A stretch of 64,000 nt of DNA. Source: Neodontobutis hainanensis (Eukaryota > Chordata > Actinopteri > Gobiiformes > Odontobutidae). The notes below the pieces were generated by a model. It searched no databases, was not told the origin of the DNA, and saw nothing but the letters and a program-made list of their open reading frames with translations. The DNA lies in contig JALDNG010000492.1 of the NCBI GenBank assembly GCA_024349245.1, positions 142,501 to 206,500 of the forward strand, in the 5' to 3' direction. Positions 54,537-64,000 of this stretch are shown one piece after another. The translations under genes were made by a program, and so were the position numbers. Position 1 is the stretch's first letter, and the number at the start of each line of letters is the position of its first letter.

Positions 54537-56679
54537 AAAGCACTTTAGAACAGTTCTTACTTAATGTAATTTTAATTACTAAACTGTTAAGATTATTAAA
54601 AATATTCATAATTTCTCCATTTGAGTTAAAACTAAAGCAAATAAATGATTTTGTATTCTTAACTGTTTATACATCTCTTTTAACCAAAAACCTCCTAAAC
54701 ATAACAAATGTGTTTACATTCACTGAAATACACTGATCTAAATTGATTAACTTAAGAATGATTAACTTTTAAACTGTAAAATAACATTCATAGCTTCAAC
54801 CCTTTTGCACGCAAGTTGTAAATTTTGCGCCTGGTTTGAGTTAAGCATCCGTTATTTTAGAATATTTCCAGGGAAACGCGTCATGTCTGTCACGTGACAC
54901 AACGCAGCCCCAAAGCGTTACATTACAGTTATATTGCATTTATTTAGTCTTTTTCTTTAATATTCAAAATAATCACAAACTTGTTGGCTTAGCCATCAGC
55001 TACACAATGCTCCAATTTGCAAATTTGTGCAAGTGAATGTCCATTAAAAACATGTATAATGATCATGTTAGCTGATCTATGATGCGTGATGGGTGCAGGA
55101 GTTCACAGAATGATCTGATTTACAAGTCCAGTCACTTCTCCTAAAATACATGACAGTAAGTGTCTGGTGATGTGGAAGAATAGAGTGAACTTTATACTTA
55201 CCAATGCAATGTATATCTGATATGAATAAAACACGTTGTCAATTTATAAATTGAACACATTGAAATTTCCGCTGTTATAGACATCAGTGTGTATTTTTCA
55301 AACTATAAATGCATTGTTTTGCCAATAATTTTGAGTATTTAAATCGAAAAAAAAACCTTATGTGCATCCATCTCTGGATCAGCACCAGATGATGTGCGAA
55401 AAATTTTTCTTATTTGTTCTAATTATCCTGTCTAGTAAACCTTGACAATCAATGCGGCACTTTCAAATCTACATTTATAGCCGATGATCATCATCCTGTT
55501 TAGAAATTTATGATCTTTCAAATATTGCTATTTTTGTTACATATATTTGTAGCACAGAAGTACTAGGATTAAACCTAGCTTTTCTGATATAGACATCAGA
55601 CACCAGATGTCTCTGGTAGAGATCAAGCAAATATGCTTTGAATGCAACTTGAAGCTTCAAATAAATATTGTATGAGTATATTCAGCCACAAGATGGCAAC
55701 AAGCGACTTAAATATATTTGCCATTAAATTATTCATTCAAACTAATTCACCCAGTATCTAATGAAAATAAACTAGTTAAACATCTTACCTCAGCACTGCT
55801 CCATTGGTTGCACATTTCACAGAAAAACAAACAACAATCAGAAATTAGTCACTGATGCTGTATTCCTCAAAATAAAACATATAAAATACATCACAGATTC
55901 CCTCATACATCTTATCAAACAAATCTAACATCATTGTGCGAAACACATGTGAAGTGTTTGTGATGTATCAACAGAAAATCAGAAATCAACAAACATAATA
56001 TGCACAGAAAATTCAACCGGCACATCAGCATGCTTAATTGCAATTAACCTAAAACACAGTATTATGAAATAAATATAGCCCTGCGATTGCTGAGCATACG
56101 CGAGCCATATGAACACCATAATACATACTTCCTATTGCATGCACTAACATATTCAATATGCATTTATCCTTTTACTGCCTGTATTTTCACAATAACATGA
56201 TATGGCTTTGACTCACCTTGAATATGTTCTGGAAGTTTTCTGAAAAACACAAAATAAACTATACAATTCAGATCACAACACATTAATAGGTAATTAAACG
56301 ATTATATTGTAATGAATAATTTAGACAGTAATCAGTATTTATTTTATTCTACTATCATTAATAACTCAATGTATTTTTATACATGTACAGAACTGCTAAT
56401 TAATCATGAAAAGATCGATTTCCAAAATAAAATAATGAATTTCAATCATAAATTACAAGGATTTACCTGTCTAATAAACCTTGAGCAAACTTAAAGCAGC
56501 AGTTTCGAATAAAGATTGTTTGAGTACATTAAGAAATAAGATGGCGACAAGCGCCTTAAATGTATTTGCCTTTGAATCATTAATTCAAGAGAATCGTTCA
56601 AAACCACTGATTTATTCAGTACCCAAATGAAATAAACTAGTAAAACTTCTTACCTCAGCACTGCTCGATTGGTTTCACA
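54537..56679. other. AT-rich region with a local direct duplication
   Basis: No coding sequence is recognised. A segment of about 200 bp at 55640-55850 (around aagatggcaacaagcgactt and cttacctcagcactgctcc) recurs at about 56490-56700 (aagatggcgacaagcgcctt, cttacctcagcactgctcg) in direct orientation with moderate divergence. On the - strand both copies contain a ctgag|gtaag splice-donor-like junction just downstream of the OB-fold-like gene's last frame, so this may be a duplicated terminal exon. Confidence 0.55.
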
Positions 56680-57794
56680 TTTCACAGAAAAACAAACAAA
56701 CAAACACCTGAGCTTCTCCTTTCATTGACAATACCTTTGCTTTGCCCCCAAAGAATGGAAAGAACGAGGTGGACGCCTGCTTGAGACGGCAGCCCTCACA
56801 TCTGTGTGTTTTGGACTTTTCAATAAAGTCTTTTTGCCTCACCTGGCAACTTGGGCACTTTTGTTGGTTTATCACCTTGATGCCGTTTATGGTGGCGCTT
56901 AAATGTTCAATATCTTGCTCTCCCTCTTGCTCTCCTTCTTCTCCCTCTGCCACCTCCAAGTCAGGAATGTGCTCAATCACACTGGAAGGTCCAGTGCAAA
57001 TGTGCACAGCCGTCTCTCTCACGAGTTGACAAGTTCTTAAATGAATACGATCTGTCGCCCTCCGCCGCCTTAATAAAACTGTCCCAAAAGGTCACCTTGA
57101 TTTTTCCTGTCCCGTCAGAGATTTTGATTTCCTTCAGTTCACAGTCCACGTCCTTTATTCAAACCACTTTTATAACAGCACCTTGTGCCCGGACTTTTCC
57201 GCGATGCTCTCCCACCTAAACAAACCACAAACACACTTTTCCAGGCATTTGGGCCACAGGCAGAAAAGAAGCAGTTGGATTGTCGAGGATAGACTCCCAC
57301 CTTCTGCTTTGGCACGAGAGCCTTCAACTCCACTATTGTCATTTTCTTAGAGCTTGGTGGCGGGCATGGCAAAAATGGAAAGCGGCCCACTTATACACTT
57401 GTGGCACGCGAACAAACATCATACCCATCAGGATCAGAGAAGCCTATAGGAAAAATGAAAGAATAAGACCTTCATGAAACCGAAGCCCCCTGGCTCTTCA
57501 ATCCACAATACACACCGTCAGCAAGGCTGACCTGTAATAAAAATTGAGCTACTTACTTATGCTGCGCATGACATTTCGCAGTCTCACTGCATTTCCGTTC
57601 TTCTCTGCCTGGCTGAACATCGACTGCTTGTCCATGGAAAAAACTACTACTTTGTGGTATTCTCTTCTGGCACTCTGGATCACGGCAGTAAAGAACGGGG
57701 AGTTGTTCTTACTCTGCCGTCTAGGTGACACGGAGTATATGAATCTCTCCACTGAGTCTTCACCCTCCTTCTGGACATAAGCTGGAGAAGCCAT
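56680..57794 (-). pseudogene. OB-fold-like gene, copy 2, multi-exon, broken
   Basis: On the - strand an exon starts at ATG 57794 (MASPAYVQKEGEDSVERFIY) and contains HKVVVFSMDKQSMFS. It ends at ataa|gtaagt (57556), a length typical of a first OB fold. A middle segment (about 57440-57310) has SDPDGYDV-like and VELKALVPKQK text. A third (about 57160-56770) has CELKEIKISDGTGKIKVTFWDS, resembling a second OB fold. A frame slip near 57020 leads to VRETAVHICTGPSSVIEHIPDLE, an acidic linker, and a Cys4 knuckle (CPSCQVRQKDF...HRCEGC). Such proteins usually bind single-stranded DNA; that is inference. It is not an RPA gene I can name. It may be cargo of a mobile element. Confidence 0.5.
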
Positions 57795-57884
57795 CTTGTA
57801 GACAGGGAAGAAAGTATAAGTTGTCTTAAAACTGTACAACTTGTGTTGAAGCTGTGGATGTCTCGGACAACTTATTATTATTAT

Positions 57885-58020
57885 TAGGGGCCAAGCACTG
57901 AAGGTGCGAAGCACCTATTGAAATTGTTAGATTTCTTCTTATTATTATTATTATACTTCTGCAATGTAAGTAGGTATTTTTCCGCAAATTAGTCACGTGC
58001 TTTCAAAATCTCCTGCGAGC
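57885..58020. repeat. Fish dispersed repeat (ggggccaagcac type), partial
   Basis: aggggccaagcactgaaggt with a gcgaagcacct stretch and a following (ttatta)n run is, as I recall, the start of a short repeat common in fish genomes. Only one end is evident; the opposite end was not found. Confidence 0.55.
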
Positions 58021-58380
58021 TGCTACCTATACAGCAACACCCAGACCAACTGCTACAAAATGACTACAATCAAGCAAGCGAGAAACCTTTACACACCATC
58101 AGCGGTTACATACATAGAGTGTCTCCAGTGAAAATGTCCCAGAAAAACAACAGGTAATTTAACGCCATTGTTCAGGTAAACGGACACGACTACTACCATA
58201 CAGTCATCTGCGCAACGGATAAACACCAAACCATGACGCTGGCTGAAAAGAACAAAACTCTGATGAAACTCCAGAACGCCAGGAAAAAAGTAAGTAAGTA
58301 CAACTTCAATATTGTGAGACTTCTTTACATTTCTTAGCATTTTCTTGTCTAAAAATAGTGCAGAAATTTCATGAACTAAC
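58021..58380. other. Unassigned sequence
   Basis: A - strand frame of 97 codons exists (58382-58089) but has no recognisable motif and no homologous text elsewhere in the window. I regard it as unproven. Confidence 0.35.
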
Positions 58381-58406
58381 ATTAGGGATGTGCAATTATA
58401 TCATAG

Positions 58407-58467
<61 letters not shown>

Positions 58468-58640
58468 TCGATTTAACTATATTTGATTTGACATGATCGA
58501 CTAACATTCCTCCAGCCCACGTACAGTGCATCCATACACTGCGTGAGTCTTTCCAATTACATTATTCCGCGTGCGCATGAACGCTGACACTACGTGATCT
58601 ACTCTCCATCTCCATTTATTTATCAATAAATAAATGTACT
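58381..58640. repeat. Possible hAT remnant with (TA)n and shared repeat
   Basis: ttagggatgtgcaat near 58381 resembles terminal sequences of some hAT elements. A (ta)n run of about 50 bp follows (58411-58466). Positions 58520-58610 match 3909-4015. Without the other end this stays tentative. Confidence 0.4.
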
Positions 58641-58845
58641 GTCTCATCTAAACTTATCGCGCACCGCACGTTAAATGGATATACGTTACAACCTTTACTA
58701 CGACACTAGAGAATATGTCAAACAGAAACATAGGCAAGGCAATTTTATTTATATAGCACAATTCATACACTGGGTAACTCAAAGTGCTTTACAAAAATAA
58801 AAGACAAGATTTAGATTTAGAAACATAAGAAAAATTAAAAACATT

Positions 58846-61196
58846 TTAAAAGAAGAGTGCAGATAAAAAAACACTAAGTTGTAGTGTAGGTGGAGCTAAA
58901 AAGTAAGGTTTTAACCTCCGTTTGAACATTGTTAAAGTTGAGGCTTGTTTTACTTCATCTGGTAGGCTGTTCCAGGATTTTGCTACATGAAACTTAAACG
59001 CTGCTTCACTCTGTTTAGTTCTAACTCTGGGCACAAGCTCTTTCTCTTTGTTGTTTGATAATTATTTCAGTCTTGTTTCTGTTCAGTTGGAGAAAATTAT
59101 TTTGCATCCACACATCAATCTGTTCGATGCAGTGACACAGTGAATGGATTGGTCCATTTTCACCTGCTGTGAGTGAAATGTAAATCTGAGTGTCATCTGC
59201 ATAATTATGGTAGGATACGCCACAGCTGTGTATTAACTGACCTAAAGGAAGCATGTAGAGATTGAATAATAGAGGTCCCAAGATAGACCCCTGTGGAACC
59301 CCACATGTCAGGGCCATTTGGTCTGATACACAGTTACCAACTGAAACAAAGTACCATTTAGGAGCAGTTCCAGAGATACCTATCCATTCCTCTAATCTTT
59401 GTGACAGGATTTCATGGTCCACTGTATCAAACGCAGCACTAAAGTCCAACAGAACTAAGACAGAGACTTTGCCCGCGTCAGTGTTCAGACGAATGTCATT
59501 TGTGACTTTGATAAGTGCAGTCTCAGTCTGTGATGGGGCCTAAAACCTGACTGAAAAGGATCAAAGGAGCTGTTAAGCAATAGAAAGTCATTAAGTTGCT
59601 GATATACAACTTTTTCCCTAAAAATAGCAGGTTTGATATGGGCCGATAGTTGTTGAGCACTGTAGCATCAAGATTGCTCTTCTTTAGAAGAGGCTTAATG
59701 ACAGCAGTTTTAAGGCCATTGGAAAAGTTCCAGACTGTAAGTAATTATTGACTATATTAGTGAGTTGTGAAACAGACTGCTTAGTACTGATTTTAGAAAT
59801 CTAGTGGGTAGAACATCGAGGCAGCAGGTGGATGAACTCAGGCTGGAGACAGTTTTTTCAATTGTTCTGTCATTAATGGGTGTAAAATGTGTAAACTCAA
59901 CCAAAGGTCTCCTATGTGGCTGCAGTGTTGTTGTATGTCCTTTGGACTGTAGCATGTTTAATGCCTTGAACCTTGTCGTTAAAAACAATGCAAACTCATT
60001 GCATTTAGTGTTGGAAACTAATTCTGAAGGAAATGGAGCTGGAGGGTTTGTTAATCTATTCACTTTAGCAAACAGGACACGTGAGTTGTTACTGCTTTTG
60101 TTGATGAGCTCTGAGAAGAATATTTCTCTTGCTTTTTTCAAAGTTTGATTGAAAACATGCAGATTTTCTTTGTATACATCATAATGAATTAAGAGTTTCA
60201 ATTTACGCCATTTTCTTTCGGCTTTTCGGCATTCCCTTTTCTGTGCCCTGACAGAAGGAGCATTGCTCCATGAAGCCTTCTGCGTCTTCCTCATCACTTT
60301 AACCTTAACAGGAGCAATGGTGTCCATAATATTTAAAACACTTGAAGTATAACAATTCAACAAATCATCAACTTGACCTGATGAGGCATTTTCAAACCTG
60401 ATTGCCTCCATAAACTGTGTCCTGGTGTTATCATTAATGTGCCTCTTCTGAACAACTGTAGGTCCAGCAGCTACTTTTGGAATTATGGACAGATGGAAAA
60501 AGACACAAGAATGATCAGACAGAGCAACATCAATCACAGTGACATCTGAAATATGAACACCCTTTGTAATGACCAGGTCCAGAGTGTGACCTCTATTATG
60601 GGTCGTCTTATTAACATGCTGACAAAGACCAAAAGTATCAAGAACAGTAGAAAGTTCTTTGGCATTCCTGTCAGAAACATTATCCACATGCACATTAAAA
60701 TCACCTGATATGACTATTTGTTTATATTCTGTGCAGATAACCGAAAGCATTTCAGTAACTCATCAATAAAATCATGAGATTGTTGGGGTGGTTTGTAAAG
60801 AACAACATATAAAATAGATGGAGAAAACCTCAACTCCATTTTGAATGACACATACTCAAATGATGAAAACTCCCCAAGTGATAGTTTCTGGATAAGAATA
60901 TTATCCCTAAAAATAGCACAAACACCACCACCCTTTTTGTTTTCCCGCATTTTGGATAAAAATGTGAAATTCGATGGGGTGGATTCAATAAGGACAGCAT
61001 TTCCAGTCTTGCTGTCTAACTGTGTTTCTGTTAAAAACATAAAATCAAGCTTATTTGAAATTATAAAATCATTAATTAAAAAAGATTTCTTTCCCAAAGA
61101 CCTGACATTGAACACTGCAAGTTTCAAGTCAGTTTGAACAGGACCAGACTTTATCTGTTTGCAGGGGATTTGAATCAGGTTTGTCTGATTAGACAA
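58846..61196 (-). pseudogene. L2 copy 2 ORF2, endonuclease-RT, deleted
   Basis: The start is likely at 61196 (MSNQTNLIQIPCKQ). The endonuclease part contains KLAVFNVRSLGKKS, FLTETQLDS, SGDFNVHVDN and ALSDHSCVFFHL, interrupted by a slip near 60760. The RT part has LDFSAAFDTVDHEIL (near 59440), GVPQGSILGPLLFNLYMLPL and YADDTQIYISL. Between 59370 and 59340 the SYLEDRKYF stretch is shortened. After KTEIII the frame jumps over the deletion to the terminal RTKQSEAAFKF. The copy is dead but informative for comparing with copy 1. Confidence 0.88.
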
Positions 61197-61816
61197 ACTA
61201 ACTGTTATTCTCTTCTCGAGTCTGCGACTTCTGACTGTAGCTATGGAGCTGGGGGGAAGTGTTCTCTCCCAGGGCCTCGGGTTGATAAGTATTTTATGAT
61301 GACAAAAAGTCCTGGAACAGCAGAGGCCCTCAGTGTCCTAATCGCTGATAGTAGCCTTGATGCAAGTCAAGGCTTTTGGAGGAGCTGGTCTGGGAGGGGG
61401 TGGAGGGGGTCTGACAGGGGTGCATTGGACACCTATCGGGGGCTCATTTGTTCTGGCCGAGATGGAGATGATAGAACCTGTGACCTGGCCAAGTTAGGTG
61501 TGAGGGTAACATCTTAATTCCAGATTTTACCAACATTTCCAGGTGATCTGGAAATCCCATTGGTGAATCCGGTGATGGGACAGAGATGGTGAGGTCCGCA
61601 GAAGGTGTTGATGTTACTGGGGGTCCAGGGTCCTATTGGGGGTCCATTTCAGTAGTGCAGGTGTTGATGGTGGTCCAGTCAGAGGAGGATCTTTGGTTGG
61701 TGAGGCTAGAGTGTTTTTCTCATTTAGTGGCTGATGGCTTCTCAGAGGGCCCTTTCTTTGTTTAAGAGGGTGCCCAGAACCATTTAGGTGTCTCAGGGAG
61801 TGCAGGAGATTATCTG

Positions 61817-62814
61817 TTAGCCTCCTGACCCTCCTCTGTTCAGGTGTGGGCCCTTTCCTTTAAACAGGTCTACACGTTGCCAAAACAAGTTGAAGTTATC
61901 AATAAAATGTAGTCCTCTTGTCTCGCAGGTCTTGGACAGCCATGTATTTAGTGCAAGCAGCCGACTGAATTTATTGATCCTTCTGTCTATGTTTGGGAGT
62001 GGTCCACTGATGAAGGATTGCACTTCCAGATTTTCAAGTTTATTTAAAAGCCTGGAGAAATCCTTTTTTAAAACCTCTGATTCTCCCTTCCTGGTGTCAA
62101 CTGCACCCACGTGTACTATCAGCTGTTTAATGCCTGTGTGTTTGGACAGGACTTGGGGGAGGAGAGCTGTTATATCAGTGACCATAGCACTTGGATAGCT
62201 GCATGTAACAAAACAACTATAGTTTATGTCCCTGACAGCACCGTCTCCCAACAACAGGATATCTCTGTCCTTCACTTTTGGAATAGATTCTCTGTCTCTG
62301 TTAGCCTGGTGCTTTTTCACAGATTTATTTCTCTCGTTTTCCATAGACAAAGTTTTATTTCCTCCATGTTTTACAGTTAAAGAAGAGTTTTCTGGTTCAT
62401 TCATCAGTGATTCAAATCTGTTTTTTAGCTGGATGTCTGGTGATGCTACATGTGCTCTTGTGATGCCAGCATTCTTTTTTCTTATCCAGTGCTGCTTTGG
62501 CTGGGCACCAAGTTTATGCCAGGTGCCATCATTTTGTTTAAATCCCTTTGCTTTGTTCAGCTTTGGGAATGACACTGTATCTTCCAAGTTTAAATTCACA
62601 GTCTTACCACATTGTGTGATCGGGATTGTATCCTGAAGTCCTCTTTCAGATTCCAAAGCAAAAATTTTTGTTTGTAGCGCACTGATTTCAAAGATTCCAG
62701 ATTCACAGATTCCAAAGCAAAAATCTTGTAGTCTTGTAGTGCACTGATTTCTTGTTGGTATTTCCAACAATTTTGGCAGAAAGAGTTTGCAGTAGTTGTT
62801 TTTATCCCAGGCAT
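61817..62814 (-). pseudogene. L2 copy 2 ORF1, esterase-like
   Basis: It starts at MPGIKTTTANSFCQNCWKYQ (62814). An internal duplication at about 62656-62755 repeats the KIFALES coding stretch and shifts the frame. From there the frame is open to 61817 and contains DRDILLLGDGAVRDI, HVGAVDTRKGESEV, FISGPLPNIDRR and ETRGLHFIDNFNLFWQRV with GKGPHLNRGG. As in copy 1, the expected GDS serine is Gly and the Asp of the last block is absent. Confidence 0.85.
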
Positions 62815-63008
62815 GTTGAAAAATAGATACTAAGACTCCAGTCGCTCAACAAGTCCAACGTGTTGTTTAAAAAGTAAAAATAAGTAAGAACATAAACACA
62901 TAAAAATCCAGTTAAAAGAAAGTAAAAGCAATGTAAAAGTTGATCCTAAATGTGGAGATAACTAAAGAGAAAAGTAAAGCTGGCAGGAGCTTCTTCAGAA
63001 GCAGGAAG

Positions 63009-64000
63009 TACAGTAACAGTGTGAGTGTGTAACATGAAGGGTTTTATGATAAAAATGCAATACTCCTTGCAGTTTGGCACGGGCCCAGCAAGTACCCAGG
63101 GCCCAAAATTTGGTGCTACGCGCTGCCATCCAGGGTCACAGTCCTAGGAACTAATTATTTTTAATAAGTCTGAACTGAAGGATTAGAATTCTCTGTTTTT
63201 GAATATTGGAAAAACACTAATGAAAATCTTTAACGTTTTATGGGGTTTTATTAAAGATTACACAAGTGGAGGAAATGACACAAAGGAATAATTATTGACA
63301 AATGAGGAGGATAATTAACACAAAACAACAATTGACAGTGAACAATGACATTTATTTATTAAACCTTTGGTCGAGTAAAAGTATTTTGACCATTGAATTA
63401 TGTTATTTACTGCGAGTAATTAAGGAGTTTTAGAGGGTAGAAAGTGACGGTTAAATGGCTTAATTAAAGGACTATTAGCAACTATTTGAGTAGCGGATGG
63501 GGTAGAATTTCTGATGGGCCTACTCAGACAATGTACAGGGTTATAACGCCAAACATCAGTGTCACGTGTTCAACTCACTCTAGTCGTCGGTGAACCAGCT
63601 TTCCGCAGGAAAGGTCCAAAGGAAGACTTTAGAACTTTCTCCGCGAGTCCCAGCTGATGGTTTCCAAGCGGCGAGATGGTGTCACGTGTACGCTGTTCCC
63701 AAAGGGGTTGCAGGTGGACCGTAGCAGGGAAGAGGTTGCGGTTAAATTCTTTAAAAACAGAAGGATCACTTAAAGACTAAAAAGTGATTTTGTGATTTCT
63801 AAGCTAAAATGTAGTAAAAACTATCCTTTTCCGCCACCAAATAACAGAATTTTAGATACAAATGAACATAAAACCACATTGCTCTTATATTGTGGAAATT
63901 ATGCACAATAAATGCATTATTAAGAATATTGTGGTAACATATTCATTTTACTTTTATTAACACAGCCAGCTGGAAGGGGTAATAAAGGAAGTCTTTCTAT
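63009..64000. other. Unassigned sequence to window end
   Basis: I see no gene or known repeat. The part 63060-63140 is GC-richer, and 63540-63760 has an uneven composition (gtcacgtgttcaactcac, gtcacgtgtacgctgttcc) that could belong to an LTR or an untranslated exon, but no paired end is visible. Confidence 0.3.

Larger units (their letters stand above)
58733..63008 (-). mobile_element. L2-clade retrotransposon, copy 2
   Basis: This is the same family and orientation as copy 1, running from the ttgcc-repeat 3' end at 58733 to the 5' leader end (cagaagcaggaag) near 63008. It lacks about 480 bp in the 3' third of ORF2 (junction near 59040), and smaller losses occur. It preserves the uninterrupted site (gtatttagtgcaagcag near 61950) at which the IS630/Tc1 transposon entered copy 1. 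I could not settle its target duplication. Confidence 0.9.

Overview
The window looks like repeat-rich teleost fish nuclear DNA. The reasons are vertebrate-type U1, U2, U4 and U5 snRNA genes, an L2-clade retrotransposon with the 3' tail common in fish genomes, a DIRS-type element, an RTE remnant, IS630/Tc1 transposons, and a U2-targeted Tx1-group non-LTR retrotransposon of the Keno type. I see no intact ordinary protein-coding gene. Almost every long open frame belongs to a mobile element or is the shadow of one.

Left flank (1-8710): an 18S rRNA pseudogene is split by a TA-flanked IS630/Tc1 transposon and ends in an L2 ORF1 scrap. Next come exons of an unrecognised protein with an OB-fold-like segment and a zinc knuckle (about 4696-4841 and 8289-8710, + strand). 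The intron between them holds a TIR element carrying an 11-bp-period minisatellite.

Centre (8711-54536): a tandem array with a unit of about 2.72 kb. Each unit carries U5(-), U4(-), U1(+) and U2(+), so four of the five major spliceosomal snRNAs share one unit; I found no U6. Three U2 genes are split at the same nucleotide by Keno-like elements (full length 13227-18692; interrupted 21404-38837; internally deleted 41556-44355). Two U2 genes are whole (47052-47240, 49781-49968) and one has lost its 5' end (about 52493-52661). A TTAA-flanked, probable Kolobok transposon sits in the first partial unit. A doubly broken RTE scrap is present in every U2-U5 spacer and was evidently amplified with the array.

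The Keno copy at 21404-38837 is the outer layer of a nest: U2 gene, then Keno, then an L2 element (21982-33943, -), then an IS630/Tc1 transposon (25757-32941), then a DIRS-like tyrosine-recombinase retrotransposon (about 25822-30839, -). Most empty sites can be read from sister copies in the same window, so the order of insertion is unambiguous. The DIRS copy keeps inverted terminal repeats, remains of gag, RT, RNase H and recombinase in the expected order, and an internal complementary region matching both element ends.

Right flank (54537-64000): AT-rich DNA with a local duplication, a second broken copy of the OB-fold-like gene on the - strand (56680-57794), small dispersed repeats, a second L2 copy (58733-63008, -), and about 1 kb that I could not assign. 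Array units near the edges carry visible damage in key snRNA residues, while the central units 44.4-52.1 kb are the best preserved.
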